Source: Sulfurimonas sp. HSL-1716
Lineage (GTDB): Bacteria; Campylobacterota; Campylobacteria; Campylobacterales; Sulfurimonadaceae
Assembly: GCF_039645975.1 (NCBI RefSeq)
Contig: NZ_CP147918.1
Location: 1,798,001 to 1,862,000, forward strand
Length of the DNA: 64,000 nt
Direction: 5' to 3'
The position numbers were made by a program, and so were the translations under genes. The notes under the pieces are model-generated. The model made no database searches and was not told where the DNA came from. It saw only the letters and a list, made by a program, of their open reading frames with translations. Positions 51,414 to 61,229 of the stretch are shown in pieces (the stretch's first letter is position 1; each line of letters begins with the position of its first letter).

Positions 51414-53645
51414 TTAAAACCTTTGTCCCATCGTAAATTCAAAGTGTGATACTTTGTCACCGGATTGCTGGTTCAATGGATTTGCAAACATCAGCTGGAT
51501 CGGTCCGACAGGAGAGAACCACTCCATCCCGACTCCATAACCGCCGCGAGATATTTCACTAAGAGAGTTATCTCCTATGAATCCCCAGTCAAGGAACGTT
51601 ACCAGACGCATTTTTGCCTTAGGCACCAGCGGAAAACTTATCTCTGCGTTATTTGAAAAGGTTTCATTGGCTCCCACGCGTCTTACTTCGCCGTTATCAA
51701 GAACGGTCGGAGAAAGAGAATATGACTGATATCCTCTCACGCTTCCGATACCCCCCATATAAAATTTCTCGGCGATCGGAAGATACCCTGAATCGACCGC
51801 ATAATTGAATCTTGCTTTATATCTAAAAATCGCATCAAAACCTACATAATCTTTTAAGCCGTTGTATTTGCTAAATTTAGTCAAAAATTTATAAAAATCC
51901 GCATCTCCGCCGATACCGGATTTTTCTATGCTCTGACTTGCGATCATACCTTCACGCGGAAGATAGTAATCATCGGTATTGTCAAAACTCATACTTACTA
52001 CCGCAGAACTTTTCGAGTAACTCTCAAAATAGTAGCTCCCGTACGTACTCGTTGCATTAAGATCCACGTTGCTGTACGTATTTTGAGAATAGTTGTACCC
52101 CAGATATCCGGAAACATGTCTTGTAAATCTATGCCCGACACCCACGCTTACTCCGTTACTTTCCACCGAATAATCCGTATAATCGGTCGCGGATTGATAG
52201 ATAGAGAAGTTGCCGCTGTAATCACTATCGTTAAGTCTTGGATTTGAGATAGAGAATGAATAGTTATGCGTCATTTGGGATTTTTCAAGTTTAACGCCGA
52301 CGTTTATACCAGATCCCCAGATATTTCTGTCACTCACGGCAACGCTTAAAAGCAATCCGCCGTAACTTCCGTATCCTCCGCCCAGCTGAATGTTTCCGGT
52401 AGGAGTCTCTTTGACTTTCACTATAAGATCCATCGTGCGCTCGTCTATACGTTTTTCTTCGATAGTGTTGCTTTCAAAATACCCAAGACGTCCGATCGCA
52501 TTTCTCGAATCTTTCAGGTCGGTAAGACTGTACATATCTCCGGGCCCCAGATAGAGTTCGCGTCTGATGATCCTGTCCAGAGTACGCGTGTTCCCAGAGA
52601 TGATAACATTTCTTATACGTACTTTTTCGCCGGGTATGACCTTAAAAACGACATTGACAGTATGGTTCTTTTTATCTTTTTGAAGATCGGGTACGACATT
52701 TACAAATGCATATCCGAGATCTGCAACTATGGTTTTTATTCTGTCGGAATCTTCACGGAAAGTTTTGATGTTGAACGGTTCGTTCTTTTTAAGTTTGACG
52801 ACTGCTAAAAGCTTCGCATCGTCGATGACCTGTTTTGTCTGATCCACATCGATGCCGCTTATGCGGTATACGTCGCCTTCGGCGATCTGGTAACTCATCT
52901 CTCCCGTATAATGATCAAAATTGACCCTCACAAACGGAGCATCCACTTTGGCGTCGAGATAGCCGTACTGCATATAGTAATCGCGTATGCGAAACGGATC
53001 ATACTGCAGGTCCTGTATTTTCAGCTCACCGCTGTTTCTGCCCCAGAACCATCCCATGAACTGATGCTCTTTATTTGCCACCGTATCGTCAAAATCGCTG
53101 CTTTTGAATCTTTTGAGACCGCTGTATTTTATCTTTTGTATAATGATCTTTTCGCCTTCGTTTATAACAAATTTGATATGCATACTGCCGTTTTCTTGAA
53201 TAGTTTTTTCAACTTCGACGACAGAATCGATCTTTCCGTCATGGTTGAGTGATTCTATAATTCTGTTCTTTGCGGCTTCTATCTTTTTCTCATCATACAG
53301 CACACCCCGTTTTATCATGACCACATCGTTTAAAAAATCTTTGTCGTCATCCTTATAGCCTTTTAACTCGACTTTGGAGATGATCGGCTTCTCTTTAAAG
53401 TGAAACGTAACATTCCCGTCCATATTAGTTACGTATATGTCTTGAAAATATCCCTGTTGGAAATATTTTTTAATAGCATCGTCCACCTTTTTGGCGTCTA
53501 GCTCATCTCCGACATCCAAGTCGACCATACGCATAGCGACATCTCTTGAGATGTGATACAGACCGTCATAATTTATCTCTTTTATCTTATCGGCGTAAAC
53601 GCTCAGCCCCATAAAAAAAGCAAATGCTAAAAAAACTATTTTCAT
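51414..53645 (-). CDS. bamA: Outer membrane assembly factor BamA
   Basis: 743 residues. Signal peptide (MKIVFLAFAFFMGLSVYA), five POTRA-like repeats to about residue 400, then a beta-barrel ending in MGQRF with a C-terminal Phe. VRGYQSYSLSP matches the conserved VRGF/Y motif of Omp85 strand 6 loop. It inserts beta-barrel proteins in the outer membrane. Convergent with ppx; divergent from tyrA. Confidence 0.95.
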   Translation of the reverse strand: MKIVFLAFAFFMGLSVYADKIKEINYDGLYHISRDVAMRMVDLDVGDELDAKKVDDAIKKYFQQGYFQDIYVTNMDGNVTFHFKEKPIISKVELKGYKDDDKDFLNDVVMIKRGVLYDEKKIEAAKNRIIESLNHDGKIDSVVEVEKTIQENGSMHIKFVINEGEKIIIQKIKYSGLKRFKSSDFDDTVANKEHQFMGWFWGRNSGELKIQDLQYDPFRIRDYYMQYGYLDAKVDAPFVRVNFDHYTGEMSYQIAEGDVYRISGIDVDQTKQVIDDAKLLAVVKLKKNEPFNIKTFREDSDRIKTIVADLGYAFVNVVPDLQKDKKNHTVNVVFKVIPGEKVRIRNVIISGNTRTLDRIIRRELYLGPGDMYSLTDLKDSRNAIGRLGYFESNTIEEKRIDERTMDLIVKVKETPTGNIQLGGGYGSYGGLLLSVAVSDRNIWGSGINVGVKLEKSQMTHNYSFSISNPRLNDSDYSGNFSIYQSATDYTDYSVESNGVSVGVGHRFTRHVSGYLGYNYSQNTYSNVDLNATSTYGSYYFESYSKSSAVVSMSFDNTDDYYLPREGMIASQSIEKSGIGGDADFYKFLTKFSKYNGLKDYVGFDAIFRYKARFNYAVDSGYLPIAEKFYMGGIGSVRGYQSYSLSPTVLDNGEVRRVGANETFSNNAEISFPLVPKAKMRLVTFLDWGFIGDNSLSEISRGGYGVGMEWFSPVGPIQLMFANPLNQQSGDKVSHFEFTMGQRF

Positions 53646-53801
53646 AAATTTCCTAAAATTTAAATAATAAGTCTAAGATTTTACCCTTAATGTGATTAAT
53701 CTTACGTAAACTCAAGTAATTTAAGTGTATCATTGCTGTAAAAAAGAATGATTCTTGCTAAAAAGCGAAGCTTCAGCAGGCAATATGTGATAGGAATAAT
53801 T

Positions 53802-54632
53802 ATGAAAGTAGGTATAATCGGTCTTGGACTGATGGGCGGTTCCCTTGCGCTGAGTCTCAAAAAACTACCGTTTGTAAACGAGATCATCGGAAACGATCAT
53901 AACAAAGAGCATCAAAAGCAAGCTCTTGAACTTTCGCTTGTAAAAAGAATCGTGGAGTTCGAAGAGATAAAAAGATGCGATGTTATCTTTCTTGCCGTTC
54001 CCGTGGATGGTATCATCTCCATCATAAACCAGCTGACAGACATCTCCCCTTACGCGACCGTTATAGATTTTGGAAGTACAAAAGAAAAGATCGTAAAATC
54101 CATTCCTCCGCAAATACGCGCAAACGTAGTCGCAGCACACCCTATGACGGGAACGGAGTTTTTCGGTCCCTATGCCGCGGTGGAGAACTTGTACAAAGAC
54201 AGCGTTGTTGTCTTATGTGATCTGCAGGAGAGCGGGATCCGTCAAAAAGAGACGGCTATCAGGCTCTTTGAGGGGCTTGAAATGAAAATAAGCTATATGC
54301 ATGCCCACGAGCATGACCGTCATACCGCATTCATCAGCCATATGCCCCATGCCATCTCATACTCGCTGGCAAACACGGTTATACAGCAAGAAAACAGAGA
54401 AGATATCCTCACCCTTGCAGCCGGCGGTTTCAGATCGATGAGCCGCCTTGCGAAAAGTTCTCCCGCTATGTGGGAAGATGTCTTTAAACAAAATAGAGAG
54501 AACGTCCTTGAAGCGATAGAGCTGTTTGAAAAAGAGCTTCGTATATTCAAAAATCATATAAAAGATCAAAACTGGAAAGAGCTGCATAAAGATATGCAAG
54601 ATGCCAATACTCTTTACAATATCTTCAGTTAA
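53802..54632 (+). CDS. tyrA: Prephenate dehydrogenase
   Basis: Tyrosine biosynthesis; NAD-dependent. 276 residues from ATG 53802, chosen for AGGAAT upstream; the frame opens at 53748 but the extra 18 residues are not conserved-looking. Rossmann GIIGLGLMGGSLALSLKKL, VAAHPMTGTEFFGPYAAV, and HEHDRHTAFISHMPHAISYSLAN are signatures. No fused chorismate mutase. Convergent with batD and overlapping it by 4 nt (54629-54632). Confidence 0.94.
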   Translation: MKVGIIGLGLMGGSLALSLKKLPFVNEIIGNDHNKEHQKQALELSLVKRIVEFEEIKRCDVIFLAVPVDGIISIINQLTDISPYATVIDFGSTKEKIVKSIPPQIRANVVAAHPMTGTEFFGPYAAVENLYKDSVVVLCDLQESGIRQKETAIRLFEGLEMKISYMHAHEHDRHTAFISHMPHAISYSLANTVIQQENREDILTLAAGGFRSMSRLAKSSPAMWEDVFKQNRENVLEAIELFEKELRIFKNHIKDQNWKELHKDMQDANTLYNIFS

Positions 54633-56080
54633 AAACCATATCTCTTTCTAAGCTCCTTGAGCTTATTCTTGTCTATCTGCACATCTTCGCCTGAATAAAG
54701 CTTTTTCTCCAATATATCTATCATCTCTTTTACTTCCGGGTCTTCTTTGAACTCTATGAGCTTTGAAAGTATCGCTTTTGTATCTTTTGAGGATATATGC
54801 ACGGTACGTTTTTTTGCTCTAAACAACGGCTTGAGCAGCATAAGAAGTATTCCAAGGACAAAGCCCGCCAAAGCGGAAAAAGCGATATAAATGTAGGAGA
54901 TATTGGGGGCTCCCTTTACTCCGACTGCTTTTTCTTCGATAGATGATCTCTCTACTTTAAGAGGTTCTTCGCTTTTTTTAGCAGCACCTCCGGCGATCTC
55001 TATATGTACCGGCTGCGTTTTCAGGGTCTTCACGCTATTGGTTTTAGTATCCAGATATCTTATCTGTATAGCAGGGATCGTAAAGTTTCCGTCCCCGACA
55101 AATGCTATTTTCTTACTATATTCGCCGCTGTATGCGCCGTTTTTTATAAAATGTTCTATCTTTGCGTCATCTTCAAACACGGAAACATCGGGAATAAAAG
55201 GCTTTATGGAACCTATATCTTCGAAATTCGCCACACCTGTAAGCTTTACGGTCGCATTTACGGGCTCGTTACGGTTGGCTTTTGTTTTGTCTATCGAGAT
55301 ATCCATAGTTATGTCATGCCCTACTATGTCGATACCGTTTGGCAGAGGCTTCACCTTTACATGCAGCCTATTAGAAATGTATCTGCTCCATTTGATACGG
55401 GGCATCATATCACCCCAAAAATCATCTCTGGGACCTCTTTGCGCAAGACTCATCTTGGCAGGACGTATGGTCAGATTGCCGTCTCTTTGCGCAGCGAGGA
55501 TATATATCACCTTTGTCTGCAGATAATCTCCCTCATACGTACCGTCTGTCTGCTGCTGTTTTTTTATCCAAAACCCATTCATATCCGAAGGCTCGAATTT
55601 TGAATCGATTATCTTCATGTCCCTTCTGATCCTTGAAGTCAAAATAACCTTAAAAGGTTCGCCGGCGTAAACCTCTTTCCTATCGCTTTTATACATTAGA
55701 GAAAACTTGGCCTTCGCATCTGCAGAAAGCGGACGCACATCTATTTTTATGGGCTTGGTCTTGACTACGCCACTGTCTGTTTTGATCTCTATGGGGTCGA
55801 TCGTACAGCTTTTTTCCGGCGAGAATCTGTATACGAGCGTCTGGGTTTTTGTGAACTTCCCGTTTATGCCGCTGATGCTCGTTTGAGATGAACGTCCAAG
55901 TATGTTCACGCCGCACAGGGTATCGATATCTGGTTTCTCAAAACCCGTATCGCTTACCTGCAGGCTGAAGTTTACGATGTTGCCCGGAGTGATGACACTT
56001 TGATCGACACTTGCCGTGACACCGGCAAAAAGATTTGCAGCAAATATTAAAAAAATTATTATCTTACCAAGGTTTTTCAT
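54629..56080 (-). CDS. batD: BatD-like protein
   Basis: About 483 residues. Signal peptide at the N-terminus (GKIIIFLIFAANLFAGV), large periplasmic beta-rich region, one membrane segment near 400-425 (YIYIAFSALAGFVLGILLMLL), and a short cytosolic tail. Start ATG 56080 is preferred because AAGGA lies 8 nt upstream; ATG 56089 is possible. BatD proteins work with VWA proteins BatA/BatB in the periplasm; the role is stress tolerance in Bacteroides and Leptospira. The start lies inside the batB stop region. Confidence 0.88.
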   Translation of the reverse strand: MKNLGKIIIFLIFAANLFAGVTASVDQSVITPGNIVNFSLQVSDTGFEKPDIDTLCGVNILGRSSQTSISGINGKFTKTQTLVYRFSPEKSCTIDPIEIKTDSGVVKTKPIKIDVRPLSADAKAKFSLMYKSDRKEVYAGEPFKVILTSRIRRDMKIIDSKFEPSDMNGFWIKKQQQTDGTYEGDYLQTKVIYILAAQRDGNLTIRPAKMSLAQRGPRDDFWGDMMPRIKWSRYISNRLHVKVKPLPNGIDIVGHDITMDISIDKTKANRNEPVNATVKLTGVANFEDIGSIKPFIPDVSVFEDDAKIEHFIKNGAYSGEYSKKIAFVGDGNFTIPAIQIRYLDTKTNSVKTLKTQPVHIEIAGGAAKKSEEPLKVERSSIEEKAVGVKGAPNISYIYIAFSALAGFVLGILLMLLKPLFRAKKRTVHISSKDTKAILSKLIEFKEDPEVKEMIDILEKKLYSGEDVQIDKNKLKELRKRYGF

Positions 56081-57992
56081 TTTCATCATCCTTATCGGTT
56101 TTCATGGCTTTTAGCTTATAGATATGTGCAGGAGTGTTTGAGTTCAATCTTTTTATCCATTTTTTCTCCTCTTTGTCACTCATGGATCCTTTCTTTGCCG
56201 ATGAAGCATCTGAACCCGTCTGCTGATCTTGTTGCTTCTCTTTATCGCTTTTTTGCGTTCCTGTTAGCTCTTGAGTGTCGTTTTGACTTTGTTTACCTTT
56301 GTTCTGAGCGTTTTTGTTTTGCTGATCTTGTTGCTTCTCTTTTTTCTCTTGATCGGCTGCTTTACTTGATTTTTTCGAATCGTTTTGTCCGTTTTTATTC
56401 TGCTCTTTTTGGTTCTGTTTATTTTGAGACCCCTGATTATCGCTGTTTTTATTGTTTTTGCCGTTTTGCTTGTTCTGGTCTTGTCCGTTTTTGTTTTGCC
56501 CCTGTTTGTTCTGGTCTTTTTGATTATTTTGTCCGCTCTTATTATTTTGGTTGTTCTGCTTATTTTGCTGCTGCTTTTTGTTTTGCTGGTTTTGTTTCTT
56601 GTTTTTTCTCTTTTTTAGCAGTTTTTCTATGATATCCCTGTTTATCTTTGCATCTTCGTCATCTTTTAAAGAAAGAGATTTATTATAAGTATCAAGGGCT
56701 TCTTGAAGTTTTCCGGATTTTGCATAGGAGTTTGCCAGATTGTACAAAACTCCCGCCTGTTTCTTTTTATCCGCAAAATGAACACTGTTGTAAAGATGCG
56801 AGGCTTTTTTATATTTTTTATCTTTATACAGCGCAGAAGCAAGGTTGTAATTGGCTTCGTTCGTATCATGCTCTTTTACATATTTGTCGTACAATAAACT
56901 GCTCTTTTTATAATCTCCCTTCTCATACGATTTTTTTGCATCGTCGACAAGTTTAAAATCCATGATTCCCGCATAAGAGGGGACAGAAGCCGATAAAAAC
57001 AGAGCTATCAAAAACGCTCCCGGCACGTTTACCGTCTCCCGTCTGCCCATGGAACTCGTCGCGATAAGAAGCAAAAACAGAGCAAATCCTACGGGTATAT
57101 AAAACAGCGGTATGTATCTTGTGATCGTCTCGGATTTCAAAGTTTTTTGTTTGCTGCGAGACCGTATCTCTTTTAACATCTCTTTGACGTCTCTGTCGGA
57201 ATTTACTCCCTCTATATAAACACCTCCCGTGCTTGTCGCAAGAGAAGATACTGACTCGTTGAGTTTCGAGATTATGATTTTGCCGTTTTGCGTTATGAAT
57301 CCATCCTCTTCTTTGATGGGAGCACCTTTTTTTGTTCCAAGCGCGAGAATAAATACCGTAATGTTATGCGCTTTTGCATACGCTATCTCTTTGCTAAAGT
57401 CCTTTTTGTCACCGCCGTCGCTTAAAAGCAGCAGATATCTGTTTTTCTGCTTTTTGAGATTATCATTAACAGAATAAAGCAGCTGCAGCAGATCCGTTCC
57501 TTTTTCTGTTATGGATTCCGGTTCAAGCTGTTTTGTCAAAAACGAAACGGCATCATGATCAAAACTAAGCGGAGAGACGAGATAGCTTGATTTTGCAAAG
57601 GCAACTACCCCTATGCGCTCGTTGGGAGCTATTTTCAAAAGATCGAGTATCTTGTGTTTTGCAAGTTCCAGGCGCGAAGGATAAACATCCGTCGCCAGCA
57701 TGGAATCCGATATATCCAATGCTATCATAATATCTGCACTTTTGGCTTTTATTTCTACCTTTCCGTTTGGAACGACGGGCTGTGCAAGCGACAAAATGAG
57801 CAGTAAGCCTATGATAAAAAAAAGGACGTTTCTGACACGAAGGCTCATTCTTTTTGAATTGATACGGAGTTTTTCCATCGTCTCCTCTGAAAAAAAGAGG
57901 GCATGTCTGTCTTTTTGCGTTAAAAGAAGCGCAAACAGAGCGATAAGCGGAAGCAGCATATAGTATATAAACTCAGGATGTAAAAATGTCAT
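56064..57992 (-). CDS. batB: BatB-BatC fusion (VWA + TPR, Asn/Gln/Lys-rich tail)
   Basis: 642 residues. Two N-terminal membrane segments (10-25, 54-70); VWA domain with the MIDAS motif DISDS near residue 93; another membrane segment near 308-325. TPR-like repeats follow at about 365-455 (YEKGDYKKSSLLYDKYV; LYNLANSYAKSGKLQEALDTY), matching BatC. A very low-complexity Asn/Gln/Lys-rich stretch covers about 466-600. So BatB and BatC are one protein here. MoxR-VWA systems are thought to act as metal- or chaperone-type insertion machines in the periplasm. Confidence 0.88.
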   Translation of the reverse strand: MTFLHPEFIYYMLLPLIALFALLLTQKDRHALFFSEETMEKLRINSKRMSLRVRNVLFFIIGLLLILSLAQPVVPNGKVEIKAKSADIMIALDISDSMLATDVYPSRLELAKHKILDLLKIAPNERIGVVAFAKSSYLVSPLSFDHDAVSFLTKQLEPESITEKGTDLLQLLYSVNDNLKKQKNRYLLLLSDGGDKKDFSKEIAYAKAHNITVFILALGTKKGAPIKEEDGFITQNGKIIISKLNESVSSLATSTGGVYIEGVNSDRDVKEMLKEIRSRSKQKTLKSETITRYIPLFYIPVGFALFLLLIATSSMGRRETVNVPGAFLIALFLSASVPSYAGIMDFKLVDDAKKSYEKGDYKKSSLLYDKYVKEHDTNEANYNLASALYKDKKYKKASHLYNSVHFADKKKQAGVLYNLANSYAKSGKLQEALDTYNKSLSLKDDEDAKINRDIIEKLLKKRKNKKQNQQNKKQQQNKQNNQNNKSGQNNQKDQNKQGQNKNGQDQNKQNGKNNKNSDNQGSQNKQNQKEQNKNGQNDSKKSSKAADQEKKEKQQDQQNKNAQNKGKQSQNDTQELTGTQKSDKEKQQDQQTGSDASSAKKGSMSDKEEKKWIKRLNSNTPAHIYKLKAMKTDKDDENEKPW

Positions 57993-58918
57993 TCATGCCC
58001 CCTTTTGTTCATAAGATAAACATACAGCATCAAAGTAAGCAATCCTATAAAAAGAGGATAGAAATAGTAATATTTTACGTTTGTGAAAGTCTGCGATTTT
58101 AGGTCGGATTTCTCAAGCTTGTCAATGTCGTTGTAAATACCTTGAAGCTGTGAAGCGTCTCCTGCACCGTATGCTTTTGCACCTGTTTCTTTTGCTATTT
58201 TCACCAAAAGATCCTGATCGAACTCGCCCGGATTTCCTATGCCTATGGTGTAGACTTTTATCTTCTCTTTTTTTGCCATGTCCAGTGCTACGCGCAAAGG
58301 TATTTTCGTAGCTTCGGGCGTATTGTAGCCGTCTGTCAAAAGAATGGCTATCTTTGTCTTTGCCTTAGAGTTTTTAAGCAGATTCACGCCTTGTGCCAGA
58401 GAATCGTAAAGCGCCGTATACCGTCCGGCGATAGAGATATACATCTGATCAACCACTTTTTGAAGTATGTTCTTATCGTATGTCAAAGGCGAAGCTATGA
58501 ACGAGTAGGCTCCAAATACCACTATCCCAAGATTATCGTTCTTTCTTTTGACGATAAAATCTTTTACTATGCTCTTTACCGCATCAAATTTCGTGGCATT
58601 GACGTTCGTGGTATCAAAACCATGCGAACCCATGGATTCCGAGCTGTCGAGTATAAGCGCTATGTCGTAGCCATGCTTTGGTGCGATCTCGTAGGGTTCG
58701 TCTTTTACCGGCGACATGAACGCCAGTATGAGCATGACTATAGAGAGCCATTTGAGCAAAAAAAGCAGTTTTGACTTGCCGAGTGTATCTTTTGCGAACT
58801 GCTGCGAATGGGGAAAATAAAACGACGGCAGCCGCATGCGGCATAATGAGGCGCATGCTATAAAGAAAAAAATGACAAATAAGACTTTGGGGTGTTCAAA
58901 ATAGAAACCGTCAAACAT
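57989..58918 (-). CDS. batA: BatA-like VWA domain protein
   Basis: 309 residues. Membrane segments near 10-25, 50-66 and 285-302; VWA domain with MIDAS DSSESMGS at about 94-101 and the later TDGYN. The pattern of BatA in the MoxR operon. Overlaps batB by 4 nt and the DUF4381-like gene by 8 nt. Confidence 0.88.
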   Translation of the reverse strand: MFDGFYFEHPKVLFVIFFFIACASLCRMRLPSFYFPHSQQFAKDTLGKSKLLFLLKWLSIVMLILAFMSPVKDEPYEIAPKHGYDIALILDSSESMGSHGFDTTNVNATKFDAVKSIVKDFIVKRKNDNLGIVVFGAYSFIASPLTYDKNILQKVVDQMYISIAGRYTALYDSLAQGVNLLKNSKAKTKIAILLTDGYNTPEATKIPLRVALDMAKKEKIKVYTIGIGNPGEFDQDLLVKIAKETGAKAYGAGDASQLQGIYNDIDKLEKSDLKSQTFTNVKYYYFYPLFIGLLTLMLYVYLMNKRGHE

Positions 58919-59312
58919 CTATCATCCCTTTATAGAGTTCAAAATAGCTTTTTGCTTCCTCATCAAAATCCTGTACATCTTTTCTATACTTGTACTTTTC
59001 GAGTCTTTCGACGAGATTATGATACATATCCCTGTTTCTTTGCGAATCATCTTTAAAGAGATATCCGTATTTGGTTATTTCGTAAGCCGCTTTTTTCGCT
59101 TCAAAGAGTTCTACCTGCAAAAGCTTTTTATATGCGGATTTTCTTATATTTATGCGGTTTTTGTTTTTATACCATCGAAAAATAAGGTATGCGCTGCCAA
59201 AGAGTATAATCAGCGCGATGACGATCAACGCGGCAAAAAGATAGATGCTGTGATCTTGTATCTCTAAAAGCGGTTTTATATCTCGTATTTTTATCTCATC
59301 CGGGTTCATCAT
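58911..59312 (-). CDS. DUF4381-like membrane protein
   Basis: 133 residues. Single membrane segment at about 22-45 (IYLFAALIVIALIILFGSAYLIF), with PLLEIQDHS before it and a charged C-terminal helical part. Small proteins of this class (DUF4381) occur between DUF58 and BatA in MoxR operons. Overlaps DUF58 by 4 nt and batA by 8 nt. Confidence 0.72.
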   Translation of the reverse strand: MMNPDEIKIRDIKPLLEIQDHSIYLFAALIVIALIILFGSAYLIFRWYKNKNRINIRKSAYKKLLQVELFEAKKAAYEITKYGYLFKDDSQRNRDMYHNLVERLEKYKYRKDVQDFDEEAKSYFELYKGMIDV

Positions 59313-60139
59313 CTTCTCTCAAAAACTCTTCTTAAGCTTACGCTTGCAACATCGTCGGTATAGACTTTTGTGAATCTGACACCGCTTTTTCTAAAGTTCT
59401 CATACAGCTTCTTATCATGGATATGCACTTTTTTCGCGTATTCATTGACGCTTTTTTCATTAAAGTCGCCTTCGAGCACTCCGCCGCTCTCAGGATCCAT
59501 TAACGATGAAAATCCCATAACCGGCGGATTTTCTTCCAACCTGTCGCGGACGATAAGAGCTATGACCTCATGTTTTTTTGCCAAAACTTTGATGTCGGGT
59601 ATATCAAAAAAATCCGCGATAAGGATTATCAGGGATTTTCGTTTCAATCTTTTATACAGACTCTCGACCATAAGTTTGTAATCGGCTTTTTCGTTTAATG
59701 GATCGAATTCGACTATCTGCTGTACATTTTTTGTGGCAAAGCTCATCTTTTTGGTCGGTTTTGAATGAGATACGATCCTGTCTGTGAAAATATAAGAACT
59801 TAAAAGGTCGCCGTTTTTGAGAGTTGAAAAACCAAGAAGGGCGACAAGCTCTGCTATAAGATCCTGCTTGAACTTTTTGCTTCCGAAGTAGACGCTTCCG
59901 TTTAGCATCGAAGCTACAACGACGTTGAGTTCTCTTTCTTCTTTAAATATCTTGATATAGGGAGACTGCATCTTTGCCGTGATGTTCCAGTCGATATGGC
60001 GGATATCATCGCCGGGCATATACTCGCGCAGCTCTATAAAATCGTATCCTTCGCCTTTGAAGATGGAAGGGTTGTTTCCGCTCATCTCGCTGAAGACTTG
60101 ACGGCGGGCACGCACAAGTATTTTTTTTAATTTGCTCAT
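59309..60139 (-). CDS. DUF58 protein of MoxR operon
   Basis: 276 residues. Contains FKGEGYDFIELREYMPGDDIRHIDWNITAKM, the DUF58 signature, then a degenerate VWA-like region (VVASMLNGSVYFGS). DUF58 proteins accompany MoxR ATPases and VWA proteins. Cytosolic by sequence. Eight nt gap from MoxR. Confidence 0.9.
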   Translation of the reverse strand: MSKLKKILVRARRQVFSEMSGNNPSIFKGEGYDFIELREYMPGDDIRHIDWNITAKMQSPYIKIFKEERELNVVVASMLNGSVYFGSKKFKQDLIAELVALLGFSTLKNGDLLSSYIFTDRIVSHSKPTKKMSFATKNVQQIVEFDPLNEKADYKLMVESLYKRLKRKSLIILIADFFDIPDIKVLAKKHEVIALIVRDRLEENPPVMGFSSLMDPESGGVLEGDFNEKSVNEYAKKVHIHDKKLYENFRKSGVRFTKVYTDDVASVSLRRVFERR

Positions 60140-60147
60140 AAGAACCT

Positions 60148-61095
60148 CTACGGAATAGGAACCGTTTTTACGATCTTATCTATGATAAAGTCCGTCGTTA
60201 TCCCCTCCGCTTCTGCCTCATAGGTCAAAACCAAACGATGATGCATGACCTCTTTTACGATGTAAGCGACATCCACCGGAGTCACGAAATCCTTACCCCG
60301 TAAAAATGCCATCGCTTTTACGGCTTTGAACATGTCGATACTTACACGCGGGCTCGCTCCGTACTGGATGAACTCCGCTATCTCATCAAGACCGTACTGC
60401 TTTGGATTACGGGAAGCATCGACAAGAGTTATCATATACTCTTCAACTTCGGCATCTACATGTATGTTTTTTACGACCTCTTTGAGCTGAGCAAGATCGT
60501 CTTTATTTATGATCGCGACGATCTGCTCATATTTTCCGCTGGAGATTCGTCTTGCGATCTCCAGCTCTTCATCTTTCGTATTATATCCTACGTCGAGCTT
60601 CAGCATAAAACGGTCAAGCTGAGCTTCTGGAAGCTGATAGACTCCCTCCTGTTCTACAGGGTTTTGCGTTGCCATAACAAAAAAGGGAGCTTCAAGTTTA
60701 AAGCTCTCTTCGCCTATGGTCACCTGACGTTCTTGCATAACCTCCAAAAGAGCCGACTGGACTTTTGCCGGAGCACGGTTTATCTCATCGGCCAAAAGCA
60801 GGTTGGTAAAGATCGGGCCGCGTTTTATTTTGAACTCGTTTGTCTGCGGATCATATATCTGTGCACCTAAAATATCCGAGGGCAAAAGATCGGGCGTAAA
60901 CTGTGCACGTTTAAAATTAAGCCCCAGACTCTGCGAAAGCGCTTTTACGGTCGTTGTCTTTGCAAGTCCCGGAACGCCTTCTATAAGTATATGCCCCTCG
61001 CAAAGAAGTCCGATCAAAAGACCGTCGATCATTTTTTCCTGACCGATAACAACTTTAGCAACTTCGTTTTTTATCTCATTTATCTTAGAAATCAT
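60148..61095 (-). CDS. MoxR family AAA+ ATPase
   Basis: 315 residues. Walker A EGVPGLAKTTTVKAL near 38-49; Walker B LLADEINRAPAKVQSALLEVMQE; sensor I MATQNPVEQEG; C-terminal lid from about 210. MoxR chaperones act on VWA-domain partners, here BatA and BatB/C encoded in the same operon. First gene; a TATACT -10-like element is at 61143-61148 on the minus strand. Confidence 0.93.
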   Translation of the reverse strand: MISKINEIKNEVAKVVIGQEKMIDGLLIGLLCEGHILIEGVPGLAKTTTVKALSQSLGLNFKRAQFTPDLLPSDILGAQIYDPQTNEFKIKRGPIFTNLLLADEINRAPAKVQSALLEVMQERQVTIGEESFKLEAPFFVMATQNPVEQEGVYQLPEAQLDRFMLKLDVGYNTKDEELEIARRISSGKYEQIVAIINKDDLAQLKEVVKNIHVDAEVEEYMITLVDASRNPKQYGLDEIAEFIQYGASPRVSIDMFKAVKAMAFLRGKDFVTPVDVAYIVKEVMHHRLVLTYEAEAEGITTDFIIDKIVKTVPIP

Positions 61096-61200
61096 CCGTT
61101 TTTCCTATATTTGATATTTTCTCAAAGTATCGTCTTCGTGACAGTATAACTTAGCTGAAGTAAATAAATACCAAATAAAATCGCGTTTTAAAAAAAACTC

Positions 61201-61229
61201 TTGACATTAAAAAATAGTTTTACTATAAT
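61201..61229 (+). promoter_or_regulatory. Promoter of tRNA-Lys/tRNA-Glu operon (consensus)
   Basis: -35 TTGACA at 61201-61206, 17-nt spacer, -10 TATAAT at 61224-61229. Followed by TCCCCTCCACAAAC, almost the same as downstream of the rRNA promoter. A 7-bp inverted repeat ACAAACA/TGTTTGT lies at 61238-61255. Confidence 0.93.

Noticed and set aside
56126-56632. Phe/Leu-rich plus-strand frame opposite batB
   Set aside because: It is the antisense of the Asn/Gln/Lys-rich low-complexity codons (CAA/AAC/AAA), which read as Leu/Val/Phe on the other strand; no start context or family.
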